The translations under genes and the position numbers were made by a program. This document shows positions 22,069 to 35,065 of a stretch of DNA of 64,000 nt, in pieces. Source of the DNA: Diaporthe sp. PMI_573 (lineage: Eukaryota; Ascomycota; Sordariomycetes; Diaporthales; Diaporthaceae); the NCBI GenBank assembly GCA_021399435.1, contig JAJTUP010000014.1:682001-746000 (forward strand), read 5' to 3'. Positions within the stretch are counted from its first letter, which is position 1, and every line of letters starts with the position of its first letter. The notes beneath the pieces were generated by a model. That model worked only from the letters and a program-made list of their open reading frames with translations, searched no databases and was not told where the DNA came from.

Positions 22069-25000
22069 CTACCAGTCGTCGTCGTCTTCCTTCTTAGCCA
22101 TAGCTTGCTTCCTCGCCAGGAGCGCGTCCGCCAAGCTGCCCGCCAGGCTCGGCGTGGGCGTGTTGCTCCGGCTACCATCCGATCCGCCGTTGAGGCTCAT
22201 GCCCGAGTCGCGCGGCTGCGGCGGCGGCGCCGGCTTGCGCCCCGCCGCGGGTCGCTTGGCCGGGGGTTGGGGCGCCGCCGGCTTCGCCCTGCCGTTTGCG
22301 ACCGGTGGCGGGGGCGGGGCCCTCGGTGACGGTGCTGGTGCTGGTGCTTGTTCCTCCACGTAGGCTGCGGGCACCCATGCCTGGCCGTCTCCTTTCTTTG
22401 CTAGCCACCATCCTGTTCAGAGTCAGCCGTGCGCTCAGGTTGAGGACCAAGCTAGGAGAAGATTATAATCGAAAAAGTTGACTTACCATTTGTCTCCTTC
22501 TGGACAACCTCGATCATGTCGCCGGCTCTGATGGTCAACTCATTCTCCCTCTGACCAGCAAAATCGTACAGGACCTTGGCCATGATCCTCGCCCTGGCCG
22601 GAGGCGCGGCAGGCGGGGGTGGAGGTGGCGGTACACGGGTGGCGGAAGCAGCCGACTGGTTCCGGGTATGTGAAGGGATGGTGACAGGAGCAGGTATCGG
22701 TCTCGGAGCAGCCCTTGGTGTAGGGTTGGGGACGGCACGCGGGGCTGCCGCCGCCCCGGCTCCGGGTCGAGGCTGAGGCGTCCTGTTTCCTGTGGCTCTT
22801 GACGGCCGGCCGTTGGGTCCGCCAGGCTTGATGAGCTTGCCCTTCGTGATGGGCCTCGGTGGCACGGGCTTGGCTTTTGGCATGGGTCTCGATCCCGAGT
22901 TTGGTGGCTCGCCGGGCTGTGTGTGCACCCCACCACTCTTGTAGAAGTCCACGGGCGAAGGGGAATCCTTGAGGACCTTGACTTGCTGCATCTTGCCAGG
23001 CTTCTTGGCATACTCGATTGTCTCGCCCATTTTCAAGCTGAAGCCAGCCGGCATGACCCGTTGCATCTGAGTGAACAACTCCGTCTTGAAGACACAGTTC
23101 ATGAGCGGATCCGCCTCCTGTTGTGAGCCAATTCCGAGCGAGAACCAATCGTCACGCGCGGTCGAGGCGCCGACGAATTTGATGGCCCCTAAGGGGACTG
23201 CTCGTTCCACGACGATCTGAACCTGGTTGTTCGCTAGCATCTGGGAGACGGTGTAGAACTTGCTGTTCGTCACAATGATGATCCTGGGACTCGGCTTGCT
23301 GGAGCGGCCGAACTTGGCCTCCAGAAGTTCGCCACGACACGAGAAGACCGCCTTCTCGTTGCTTCCCAGTCCAATGGCATTGCGCACTTGGCTCCCAGGC
23401 CCAGTGGTCGCGTTGATACCCAGATAATCACCAAGGAATCGTCGAGATCCCAGCAAACTCATGCGTCGCCTTTCCTTGCGGCCCTGAAGGACGCGATGGC
23501 CGTCGTCCCTCAGCTGCAGGTACTCAGCGCCCGTGCGCTTCTTGCGCCAGAATCGCTGGATACGTGTGGCCGACTCAGCCCTGTACGCGAGGTATGCTCG
23601 CCACATTCGCTGAATGCGAGTGGCCATGTTGTGCCAGTACCGATCTCTCATATGCTCAAGAGCGAAGAGGGTCTCTGGAGACTTGACGAAAGCTTTTGTT
23701 ACACCAAGTTGCCACTCTTCCTGCGGGATACTTGTGTCCTTCAGGATTTGCTTTACAGCCGCATCATATGAACCAGTCCACGTGTACTCTCCTGCATATG
23801 ATGTTGCAGGAGACAGCAGGAAGAACCGATCGACAAACTTCTCGAAAGACTGACGGTATGCAAAACCAGCCCGACGAATTCTCACGTTTTCTTGAAGACC
23901 CAGGTACTTGATTTGATGGAGAACATTTGGGACGTTGTACTCGGTCGGAGACTTGTTCTCGTTTGGCTTGATAGTTCGGATGTAAGATGGCTGGCACTTC
24001 ATGAGTGTTTCGACAAGAGCATTTGCTGAAGTTCGAATCCTGTCACCGGCAGATGGCGGTTGTTTCCTGTTATCAGTGTCGACCTGGTGGGGGAATATCG
24101 TATGGATGAATTTGTTTTGGCTGAGCTGGAAGAGGTTCTGGACTCCCTTGAGCAGCTGATCCTTGCACTTGTCCGTGATGCCATCGACCGTGTAGCTCAC
24201 GTCACCAGCATAATGCCTAATGATGAAGCTGCCCTGACGCGGCGTCAGGTGGGCATTCGACATGCCGTTGATGCTCTGCATGAATGTCCGATCGCAAGCA
24301 GCCGGGTCAGCGTGTGCAGTCTTGGTGGCGTCTTTCATGGCAGAGAAGATGCCCACCGGGCGGGTCTGCTCGATCAAGTCACACACAACCTTGTTGTCGA
24401 AGTAAGAGATGGGTGTCCACTTGATCTGCTCCCGGGCGTATTCCTCCTGCTCCGCCTTGAGCGTCAACTGGATGAAGATCTGCTGCAGCTTCTCGTTGAC
24501 GTAGTTGATGCAAAGCTGCTCAAAGCTGTTCTTCTCGAAGATCTCAAAGCCGTAGATATCGAGGATTCCGATCGAGTTTGTCGTTGGTTGCCTGGCCTTT
24601 AGCGACTGGTTGACCCTCTCCACGATCCAGTCGAACAGGTTGTAGTATATCGCCTTGGCCAGGGCGTCGCGAGTGGCCGTTGCTTGCGCAATGTTGGCGG
24701 GAGACTCGATCACCTCGCCGTTCCTCGGCGTCAAGATACGAATAGTGATGGCCTTGATGAGGGACTGGGGATCGACCTCGAGAAGATAGGCCAGGAAGTC
24801 GACCACGGACGAGTCAGACACCGCGGCATAACCGTCGTCGTCTTCCTTGAAAACCAGGTTGCCGGTCCACAAGATCGCAGACAGCATCCTGAAGATGTTG
24901 TCCTGCTCCGCTTGGGACAGACCGATCAGGCTCATGGCACTCAGCGTGTCCTGGAACTCGGCGAGATCGTCGATCCCGTCAACATCCAGACACTTAGATC

Positions 25001-25869
25001 TGCTTGTGTAGAGATAAGTTTCGGGCTTTTGTATTCCGAACATCTCTCTGTGTTGTTGGGAAGCGCCCTTGGCGAACTGGTAGAAGATGTGGAAGTTCCG
25101 CTCGTTTTGGATCTGGCCGACCACTCTGGACTTCTCGAGCAGGTAGTTGGTGATGTCGGCGCCGACTGGTTCTCCCTGGGCGTTGAAGTGCATCTGCAGG
25201 TACTTGCCGAAACGCGAGGAGTTGTTATTCCGTAGTGTTTTGGCATTTCCGAAGGACTCGAGCAGAGGGTTGGTTGCCAGCACCATGTCCTTGATCTGCT
25301 TGACGTCGCCCGACTCGCCTCCCGACACGTTCGCGATGTACTGCATGATGCGCTTCGCAGCCTCTGTCTTGCCGGCACCGGACTCGCCCGAGATGATGAC
25401 GCACTGGTTGTCATGGTAGGCCTTGAGGTTGTAGTATGCGGACTCTGCGATGGCGAAGACGTGCGGGGGCACCTCGAGTCGGTTCTTTCCCTTGTAGCTC
25501 TCGAGTACCTGGTCGGTGTAGATGCCGAGGTCGCGGAAGGGGTTGACGGAAACGAGCACGTGGCCGATGTAGGTGTAGATCTCGGCGCCCTCGAATCTCT
25601 TCTTCAAGTTCTCGTTGATGGCCTCGTTGGAGACCTTGCTGAGGAGGGTGAGGTCTGAGACGCCAATCTCCTTCTTCTTGGTTGTCTCGAAGGTGGCCTT
25701 CTTTGGCTTCGCTCCTCCTGCACCATGGCCGCCGGCGGCTGCGACGGCTCCGCCCTGCTTGGCCCCCTTATCCTTTCGGCGGTTGGTGATACCCTGCGAG
25801 GTGAGTGTGAGTAAGACGGGGTGCGCATGATGGGCGGCGGCGACGGTGCACCCGGGCGACTCTTACCAT
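22069..25869 (-). CDS. MYO1: Class I myosin
   Basis: Actin motor for endocytosis and polarised growth at hyphal tips. Three exons: 25869-25867 (only the ATG), 25793-22487 and 22412-22069, giving 1217 aa, normal for fungal myosin-I. The first intron follows the start codon directly (ATG|GTAAGAG) and restores [11 protein letters not shown]. Motor motifs: P-loop GESGAGKT (residues 137-144), switch I region [10 protein letters not shown], and [20 protein letters not shown]. The TEDS position, aligned on EVIESPANI, is Glu361. The motor is followed by IQ-like segments ([28 protein letters not shown]), a TH1 lipid-binding tail, a Pro-rich region and an SH3 domain split by the second intron ([20 protein letters not shown] joined to [19 protein letters not shown]). 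The protein ends in the acidic EDDDDW that binds Arp2/3. Head-to-head with NOX1 across 4.2 kb. Confidence 0.96.
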
Positions 25870-28800
25870 GACGGGCGGCTAAGACGTGGAAGGGACCGTG
25901 ACGATGTGGCGGTGGACAGATTGGTGGGATGCTGTTGTGTATGAAGGACGACTCAGGGGCGAACATAGGGGCAGGAGAGCCCTCGCAGCGATGGGTCTAT
26001 TGTGATCTGCGCCTGCGAGGATGCCAGGTCGACGGTGGCTAGCAGATGCGCACGATTCCGGAGTCGAGGAAGGTGGTTTATCGACGTCGTCGGCGGCGAG
26101 TTGATCGGCGTCACGAGGGATTTCGTAGTGGGGGATTGCCGCGTAGGACGGGGGATGGCGGACGGGAAGAGGATGTTTCGAGTTTCGCAATACGGCAATA
26201 CGGGACTAACAGCTGCTGCACTCTGGTAGCCCGTGCCAACGGTAGGCCTACGGCGGAGAGAGGAAACAAGGTTGCTTGGCAAGACAGCCCGACGGAATGC
26301 AGTGACGAAGCTCAGCGCCCTGCCTCCAGTCATGGCCAAGTGTACCCTGCTAAAAAGGGACCGCCCCTCCACCTCAGGCTCTACCGTAATCAAATGAGAG
26401 CTCCGACTGCGCTGAGAGACTGCGCGCCACTATGCACGCGATATGAGTGGGCGGATCCGCTGACGTAATTGCCTGCCTGCCCAAGCCGAAGTCCAAGCCC
26501 AATTCATGGCCGGAAAAGCAGGCTGCACGCAAACACAGTCACCACCAAGTCACTGCGCCTCACTCGGCCGCGCAAGGAGTTTGCCTCGTCGCTGACGGCC
26601 AGCTCACCAGAGGAGGGGGCTGGGCCACATTCAAAGCCTGCCTGGATGTCCATGAGTAATGCCTCATGTCGCCTCCTTGGGCGTCCGCTCGCCACGCCTC
26701 GTTCACACTGCGAACTAGAATGATTAAGCATACTACTTCTAGCCATCAACTCACAAGAGTTTCTAGCAGCCGCCCTGGATGAAACTCTCATCAGTCAGTC
26801 CGTATTCGGCATACCAGTTGTGTGAGCAGTGCCTGTGGAAGCGAGTGTAATTGACCCTGACGACCACGACTACGTGGGATCTGCTTTGCCATCGAGAAGA
26901 CGCACGGCAACATGCTTACGGCAATTTCTCGCTGTTAAAAACTCGCTCGCGTTCGGCACTGCATTGAAGCCTGGTCAGTAGCACTGAAAGAGGAACGCCT
27001 GCCGTTGGAGATGGGTCCCGTCCGACGTCACCGGCTAGATCCCCGGCCGTCGTGAAGCTTAATTATTTAAGCTTCACGTCTCCATCGTGTCCAAACGCAC
27101 AGGACGTTCCCCCTGGGATGAAATTGGCTCGCAACAACTCGTCCACCACATGACAGCCAGTGAACTAGCTGTCGAGAACAGAGTAGCGAGGTGAAGGCTA
27201 CTGCGTTATATCGCTTGCGTGGAATATCAGAGGAATTCCAAGCTACGTGGCAGACGCTGTCCGGTGCAAGTGGAGACAGCCGCAACCACAACCACAGTCC
27301 GTATGAATTCCAACGTCGGGCGCGAGACACCTACAATATTCTCAGTACAAGTAGCAGCAGACGCCATCCATGGATGAGCGCGAAGCCTTCGAGTATGAGA
27401 ATGACAACGAGACTGCCATCCGCAGTGTGCTTCGTCGGCACATCGTCGTCACCATGGAAAAACACATACCCACAATTCACAGGCACCTCTAACATGCCCA
27501 TCAGACCAAACACCTCGTTGGTTCCACAAGGTTTGGGGTAAATCTGGGGCCGTTCTATTATATATGCTCGAGGTCATGAGCTTAGGGCAAGGCTGATGCA
27601 ACGCTGCTGCACGTAGCTAGTCGAAACCCAACTCTAAAGGCCGACGTGTTTATCAACCAGACTGAACCCAGATGACGCACCTACCAACACCCGCCAGAAC
27701 CTTCAACCTTGAGCTTGGACAGGATGATCTTGGTCTCCCGCTCGCAGAAAGATCTACTCTCGAGCAAACATGGTGTTGCTGCCTCCGAGAATCTGTCACC
27801 GCCACACAATTTCAGGCAGGGGGTGTTGTGGCACTTCCTGTCTGATCTCGATTTTACCCGCTCCTCGTCGCCCCCCTTGCAAAGGCGGGTGGCGGCTCGT
27901 CCATGCGCCCATCTGCAGACGAATGGCAGGATGGGCCTTTGTCATCTGCTCTAGCGTCGAGAAGTCGTACTTGACGCTCTACAGGTGGCTCGCGCATAGC
28001 CCGCCGGCTTCCCCAGCCAGGGGGTTGTCTCCAGCCGTTTGAAACTCGCATGCATGACATGGCGCACCGCAGGAGCGTGAGGCTCCAAAAACGCTTAAAC
28101 TCTGGCGGGCGAGCTGGGGCCCTACCGCCGAATGCTGCTCTGGACACACCCTTCCCGAGTCCCACCCCTGCATCAACTCGACAAATGTGACTGAAGGGTG
28201 GAGGAGTGCAGAGCGCATACCTGCCATCCGAGGGAGACGATCCAAGGCTTATATGATAATCGAATGATCTGTGTACAATATGGCCACACCGATGATGCCA
28301 CTCGAGGAGGGCCAACTCACACCCAAGCCTGCTTGGCGGGCGGGCGATTTGCTTGGTTGCTGTCCTCACACACGGCGGATTTCAGACACATTCGACGATC
28401 GCTGTCCATCATGGTGCTCGTGCTGCCTGCCCCCGGCCTGTGCAAGGACCAGTCGATATACTTGCACCATAGTCGTGAGATCTGGAGCCAGATGTCTCCC
28501 GACGAATTTCACGCACCGGTTTCGATGACGCTAAGGCCGCCAAGCACTCATGGATCTCTACCAGCTATCAGCGGGCTGTTGAAGACTGCTCACGTCGAGC
28601 TGAGGTTTGACTAAGGTTTCTGGCGGTCGAGCCGGGCAGCCCGGCCTAACCCAGGTACGGATACAATGTACCGCCCGCGTGCAAGACGTGGGACTCCCCT
28701 GATCCGTGGGCACAAGCCGCATCACGGCACGGGGGTGCCAGGGGCCCCTGTAGTGATGGTGAATTCGCAGTGCTGATTGGGTTGAGGCTCGGTCGACTAC

Positions 28801-30089
28801 CGCCTGGGTTGGGTTTAGCGTTCGCCGTCAAGTCGTCCCAAGAATCTCTTTGGCGAATCCCAGCGGTCCCCGGCGGGCCTGCAGCTCTCAATCTTGCCTC
28901 TCACTTCTCCATCCTAAGCGCCCGCCTCGTGGTGGTCACACCTCTGCAGGTCGCAGAATGGCTATTCTTAGGCGGCCCGATACCCAGACCCCAGACCTCC
29001 TCCATTCGACAGGAAAGGTCGAAAACATCTCGCTCTCTCCTCCTGAGCCAGAACGTAAACCTCTCTCGATGCATTCTACAACGACCTCGACGATACCATG
29101 AAAGAAAGAATCGCATTCGCGTGCTGACAGTTAACCCCAATTCACCACTGCCGCTGCTCGAGCTACGTGCTATCGAATCCTGGTCCGGGCCGAAACACCA
29201 GATCAGCCTCGCTGCACCCCCGGTTCTCGTCATCTCTAACACGGCTCGTCTCAACTCTTCCACTGCTAGTGTGTCGCATTGCTCTGCCAATCTGACAGCG
29301 CCAGGCTTTTGTCCTATCTGACACGGGCTCTCCCCTAAGCGAAACCCTTTCCAACGTCTGATCTACCTCCTCGGCAGGGACACCTCCCAGACTAAGGCTT
29401 GGCCCTGGTCTCTGCCCTGACCTCGTCCCAAAACCCTCGTTAACCCGGCAGTGGCGGGCAACTTTACTCCCGTTGACTCGATCTATGGGACCAAAAGAGG
29501 GCTGGAGTCCGCAAGTGGATTAGACGTTTCATGGACGAACTGACATCCGAACACTGGATTTCAGGGTCATTGAGACTACCAGAGTCTGATCTAAGGGAAT
29601 CGGTCGTTTCTGTGCTCTCTCTGGATTGGGACTAGACTGCTCTCATTGGTCACCTGGCCCACACAGGACGTGGTGTTTCGTCCTCGGGCCTTTATGACTA
29701 CCCCCTCCGCCCACTATCAAAGTCTCGGCAACCTTTAACCTCTCTCCTCCCTCCTTCGACGGCCAGGTTGAAGTACTGTCCATTTACCACGAGCCTTTTT
29801 TTCCTTGGCATTCTTTCCTTTCAGTCGCTGCTGGCTCAGATCGCTCTTTAATTCATCATCATCATCGAGCCGACTTGTCTGTTCGAGTCTCTTGTCCGGT
29901 ATAGAATATTGTAATAAGGCAAAGGTGGATTCGGGGTCGACTCGCTTGGGATTCTCGCCACGACGCGCGCCGATTTTCGACGAGGTCATCATCAACCAAA
30001 GTGACAACGAGCTGCCCATACGTCGCCGGTCGACTAAGTAATTCGCTTTGCTGGGGAAAGAAGAGGGAGGAACCCCAACGGCATTCAAG
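25870..30089. other. Long divergent intergenic region, MYO1-NOX1
   Basis: About 4.2 kb with no supported gene. Frames of 80-180 codons occur on both strands but have random-looking composition and no domains. It contains a 12-bp inverted repeat at 27051-27078. The last several hundred bases before 30090 are CT-rich (around 29690-29880) and probably hold the NOX1 core promoter and a long 5' leader with small upstream frames. Confidence 0.5.
27051..27078. repeat. Perfect 12-bp inverted repeat
   Basis: Arms CGTGAAGCTTAA and TTAAGCTTCACG are perfect reverse complements separated by TTAT. It lies in the middle of the MYO1-NOX1 spacer. It could be a dimeric regulator site, a hairpin, or the terminal repeat of a lost small element. 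Confidence 0.85.
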
Positions 30090-31985
30090 ATGGGCTACGG
30101 CACGTTGGTCAAGAAGCAGTTTACTGTCCCGAAACTGTCGTTCTACTTCATTTTCTGGGGCATCCATTTTTTCCTGTTCGGCTTTGGATGGTATGGTCCC
30201 CCCTTCCTTTCCCCACGCCGCCGTGGTCTCTGGACGCTGACCGGATTGCAGGTATAAGCAAGCGTCCGACCCTCGACTCGCTGGTCTCAACGGTCTCGAG
30301 TTCTCCGTTTGGATTTCGCGTGGTGCCGGTCTGGTGTTGAGTTTTGACGGGTTGTTCATATTGCTCCCAGTATGTCGGACACTGGTGAGATGGCTTCGAC
30401 CCAAGATCAGGTTCCTGCCTCTGGATGAGAACCTATGGTTCCATCGTCAGGTCGCGTATGCGATGCTGTTCTTCACCGTTGCACACGTCACTGCTCACTA
30501 CGTCAAGTAAGCCTTTACCCGACACCGCTCCGCAAACATGCACTAATGTGTCTCCTAGCTTCTTCAACGTCGAGGTGACACAAATCCGACCGGTTCTCGC
30601 ACTGCAGATCCACTATGCCCAGCCTGGCGGTATCACCGGCCACATCATGCTACTCTGCATGCTCCTGATGTACACGACTGCGCACCACAGAATTCGCCAG
30701 CAGTCGTTCGAGACCTTTTGGTACACCCACCATCTGTTCATCCCTTTCATGCTTGGACTGTACACGCACGCAGTCGGCTGTTTCGTGCGTGACTCGGCCA
30801 ACGGGTTCTCGCCATTCGCCGGTGACATCTTCTGGACCCACTGCATCGGTTACCAGGGCTGGAGATGGGAGCTCTTTGGCGGCGGAATCTACCTGACGGA
30901 GCGTCTCTACCGTGAGATCAGGGCCCGCCGTTCAACCAAGATCACTCGTGTTGTCCGCCACCCCTACGGTGAGTGCCGACCATTCCTGCTGCTGCTAATG
31001 TGAAGACCCCGCGCTGACACTGGCCCAGATGTCGTCGAGATCCAGTTCTCGAAGCCCTCGTTCAAGTACAAGGCCGGCCAGTGGCTCTTCCTGCAGCTGC
31101 CTTCCGTGTCAAAGTACCAGTGGCACCCGTTCACCATCACCTCGTGCCCTTACGACCCCTACGTTTCTGTCCACGTCCGCCAGGTCGGTGACTTCACGCG
31201 GTTGCTCGGTGACGCGGTCGGCGCCGGTGGCGCGCAGGCCAAGCTGTACGAAGGGGTTGACCCAATGGGCATGTACGAGGTTGCTCTGCAGAATGGACAG
31301 CAGATGCCGGCTCTCCGGATCGATGGGCCGTACGGTGCACCCGCAGAGGACGTGTTCGAGAACGAGATCGCGGTGCTGGTCGGCACGGGTATCGGTGTGA
31401 CGCCGTGGGCGGCCATCCTGAAGAACATCTGGCACCTGCGCAACAGCCCGAACCCCCCGACGCGTCTCCGCCGAGTCGAGTTCCTGTGGATCTGCAAGGA
31501 CACCAACTCGTTCGAGTGGTTCCAGACGCTCCTGTCGTCGCTCGAGCAGCAGAGCACGGAGGCGGCCCGCATCCCCGGCAGCTCCGGCGTCGAGTTCCTC
31601 AAGATCCATACCTACCTGACGCAAAAGCTGGACCAGGACACCATGAACAACATCGTGCTGAACTCTGTCGGTGCTGAGGTGGATCCTCTCACCGAGCTCA
31701 AGGCCCGCACCAACTTTGGCCGACCCGACTTCAGCAGGCTGTTCACTGGGATGAGGGATGGAATTCTGGATCGCTCGTACCTGAACGGTCTCGAGGGTAG
31801 CATGAGGACCACCGTCGGTGTGTACTTTTGCGGTCCCTCGGCAGCTGGTAAGTTCTCCCAACCTGTGTGCTTTTCACCCTGACCTCCATATACTGATAAC
31901 ATGTGCAGCTCGCGATATCAAGAAGGCATGTAAGGCCGCCACCGTCAGGGAGGTCGATTTCCGTTTCTGGAAGGAGCACTTCTAA
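30090..31985 (+). CDS. NOX1: NADPH oxidase, NoxA/Nox1 type
   Basis: Membrane flavocytochrome that passes electrons from NADPH to oxygen to make superoxide; in filamentous fungi NoxA/Nox1 controls fruiting-body formation, hyphal fusion and infection structures. Five exons: 30090-30190, 30252-30506, 30559-30968, 31029-31847 and 31909-31985, all GT..AG with matching phases; 553 aa. The N-terminus MGYGTLVKKQFTVPKLSF is short, with no EF-hands (unlike NoxC) and no NoxB-type extension. Ferric-reductase-type helices carry the haem histidines (VAHVTAHYV, TTAHHR, FWYTHHLF). The FAD motif is WHPFTITSCPYD; NADPH motifs are VLVGTGIGVTPWAAILKN and VYFCGPSAA; the C-terminus is DFRFWKEHF. Partner proteins (NoxR, Rac) are not in this window. 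Confidence 0.96.
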
Positions 31986-34900
31986 GTGGAAATCTTTTGT
32001 TTCTTGTCTTTTTATTAAAACTCTAAATCATGTCTCTGGGGTGTCGTTACAATCCACACATCCCCAAACCTTATACCACGGCGCATGGCTGGGTGGGACC
32101 GGGGATTTCCCAGACGGCGGAAACCAGGAGAGGTGGACTGGGGAGGCACATGGGCCACAGGCACAGGCAGCATTTGTGGTGCATCAACACAGCGCCCGAT
32201 TTGGAGCCGGAGTGGGGCCTGAGTAGATGGTTTTAAAGCTGGTGGGCACTGCCAGTCTGTCAAAAATAACACGGTCTCTTGACCCAGCTGGGCGAAGGGG
32301 AGATCTGCGAGTTGATTTTCCTGGATTTCAAGGTCGAGGGGATCTCTTGTCCATAATGTTCTTCCTATCAATCAACTCATCAATTTTTATTTTATTTTTT
32401 TTTCTTTACAGAAAACAAGGCAAACTCGCCATCATCCATTTTTGGTCACAGCGAAAATAAAGCAACAATGAACTCCTCTGGAGTTCCTATGGAGAAGTGA
32501 GAGCGGGCGGGTAGGGCGGAAGGGGAGGGCGGAACGGAAGAGGGGGCGTAGTGGAGGGCAAAGCCAGTCCACGATGGGCGGAGCGGGACGCAGGACCTCG
32601 TCGCCCGCCCAGCGAAGAGCCAGGGCCCCAAAACATGGCTTGAGACTCTGGATCTGCGCCTTTCTGCCTTTGGCGCCTTCTCCCTGGAGATCATTTGCTT
32701 GTCCTGTGAGAGGGGAGAACACCGGGGGCAGGGGTGGGTGCTGCTCTGGTTGTGGGCACGGCCCAATCATCCCGGCGGCTCTTCACACCTCCCCTGGTGC
32801 CTCCTCGTCAGACGAGAGCCGTTCCAGATCAGACGGGACCCCGGTCGTTTTCTTTTTCTGCTGACCTCATCATTGCAGCATATCCCCAGCGGAGTAGTCT
32901 CCTCTTGTAGGCTGCTACTGTTTCCGGGCTGCTATCCTGCTTGAGGCCCCGGATGGAGCGTCGAGGTTCGGCCGATATGATGGGGTTATGCCTGCCTCCG
33001 CCCACACAACGCCCAGACTACGGATCGGATACACTAGCGATGGTGGAGCCGTGGGAGGAAGACGCGCTCGGAAGGACATCTTGGGATGAAAAAAATCCCA
33101 TACGCAGATGAGATCGGGAGTTTGTGAGATGGAATAGCTGTTACTCCCCCTTCTTCCTACTTCTCATGCCAGATCCTGCCCCCAGGTACTCCGTTCCTGA
33201 GATCGCTGGGATCGGCCTGGTCGACCACCATCTTTCTTCGCTATGTCCTCGCCCGCGAGGGGATGTTGGTTCCGGGAAACCCAAGGTGCCAAGAGCGGAC
33301 GAGACGAGTAGTCTCGCCCAGTCGAGACGCAGGCCAGAGAGGGGCGATAATGTCTACCTACCTAGTCTTACAAACTAGAGCCCCAGACACAAAGCGCGAA
33401 ACAAAAAAGGTCCTTTAGAACTTTTCCGTCGAAAAATGCCTCTCTCCTCGTCTCAACATCCGCAACAGCACCCTTGAAACGGCAACCTCAGTTCGGCCCG
33501 CGAAACGCTACGGCACTTTGTGGTGTATTTGTGAGAGAGAGAGAGAGAGAAACAGAATGCTCCCCTCCTCTCACACGTGCACGAGCAACCATCACCAAGC
33601 AATGCCGCCGCCCAGCTGGCCAAGCCCGGCGTGCGAGGCTCGCCAGGGCGTGATCCACGCGGGCCAAGCGAGATCTGCTGCAGGAGCGTCGAGCATCTGA
33701 GCTTCCCTCGGTGAGAGGAGGTGGGCAAAGCGTGGCTGTATGTGCTTCCCCTGGGGGATCCTGGGAGGACCTCGGGGCGGTGCGAAGTTAAGCTCGTCGT
33801 TCTGGAAGGCCGTGCTGGCTGGGCGAACATGAGGAGGTTGACGGACAAGAAGGTTGGGTGGTTGACAAGATTTGCTTGTTCCTGGGGGTTTGCTCTTCCT
33901 AGTGGGGAGGAAAGGTACATATAAGAGCACACGTGTGGGGGACACCTTGTTATCTGTTCCGCAACCTTCATCTTGCCGGCTCTGTCTTGATATGGGCCAT
34001 GGTGAGAGTTGAGTCTACTCAATATTCCTGCTTTCAAAGCCTCGTGGAGCCAACTTTTCTATGGAAGTCAAGTGGGAAGATTGTTGTGAGCATTTGAGAC
34101 TGTGCTCTTCACTCCCAGTACTGGCGGGAGCAAAATGCATGCTGTGATCATGACGGTCCTGCAACGGTCGAGATGTTTGTGTAGCGTTACAGCTCTTGGC
34201 CCAAGGTTCGACCACGATAGACGTAAGACAAGTCATGGCTAGGTGTTATGGATGAGGCAAACCCAGTGGAATGGCACCCAAGGGGCCAGAAGATACCTTG
34301 TTCAATGAGTCCCTCGGTGCCGAAGCCAGAGCCGAGCATGAGGAAAATCAATTGCCATGCAAAATACGGGAAAAGGAGAGATTGCATCCTAAAATAATGA
34401 TGGGAAATTGAGTTTGGCCAACCCCAGATTCTCACTTGTCAGGGTCACGGCTGGTCCGTCTGTGCGCCCGGGTCGCTGTGAGCCTATTCGGGCTTTGACT
34501 GAACCTGAGACGGGAAGTCTGTGGCCGGGCCGTGGCACGCCCGCTGACTGTTAGATCACAGAGAAACAATGAGGTGTCTTGTTCTGTGGATGATGAGTAC
34601 GCGGGAGTCTATTCTGAAGATCAAGATCCAGAATGTGAGGTTGAAAATGATGTGCAGCAAAGAAAGGCAAATAGGCTTAGATGCGCCCAGGGTCCTGGGG
34701 CAAATGTAACGGTATCCTCAGCTCTCCCACGCTTGCTCCGCAATTTAGGGTGATTGTCCTCCGAGGCGGAAAAGGAGCTGCTGCCGCTCGGGGTAACCGC
34801 CATAGCGGAAGGCAACCCAGGATTGACAGTCACAGAGTTCAGGACAGCAAGCTTCTCACTCCTCATCTTCAGCCTCGGTGACACATTAGTAGCTTCGACA

Positions 34901-35065
34901 CCGTTTCCTGGGAACAGACTAACCAAGCCTTGCTTGCTACCTGCGACATCTTCTCTCCCTGCCCAGCCAATACAGCTTCACCACCTAATTGTAGCTACCT
35001 GGCCATTAATAGACGGCACTCACACACACCCCTGTTCCCTCACTCGCTCACTCAATCCTCTCAAG
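31986..35065. other. Intergenic region between NOX1 and SYM1
   Basis: About 3.1 kb without a supported gene. The left end is the NOX1 3' region; a poly-T tract at about 32384-32408 is followed by TTTACAG. A (GA)9 microsatellite lies at 33533-33550. Frames of up to 194 codons (33453-34037, minus) show no domain. The right end is the SYM1 promoter. Confidence 0.5.
33533..33550. repeat. (GA)9 microsatellite
   Basis: Nine uninterrupted GA units in non-coding DNA between NOX1 and SYM1. Confidence 0.9.

Noticed and set aside
24060..24602. Long plus-strand frames antisense to the myosin motor
   Set aside because: Shadow frames created by the codon bias of MYO1.
28770..29321. 183-codon plus-strand frame upstream of NOX1
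   Set aside because: Random-looking composition and no motif; probably part of the spacer or NOX1 leader.
32384..32408. Poly-T tract followed by TTTACAG, like an intron acceptor
   Set aside because: It lies downstream of the NOX1 stop with no coding exon after it; probably a simple A/T tract in or beyond the 3' UTR.
33453..34037. 194-codon minus-strand frame between NOX1 and SYM1
   Set aside because: Composition follows the microsatellite and CT-rich DNA; no domain.
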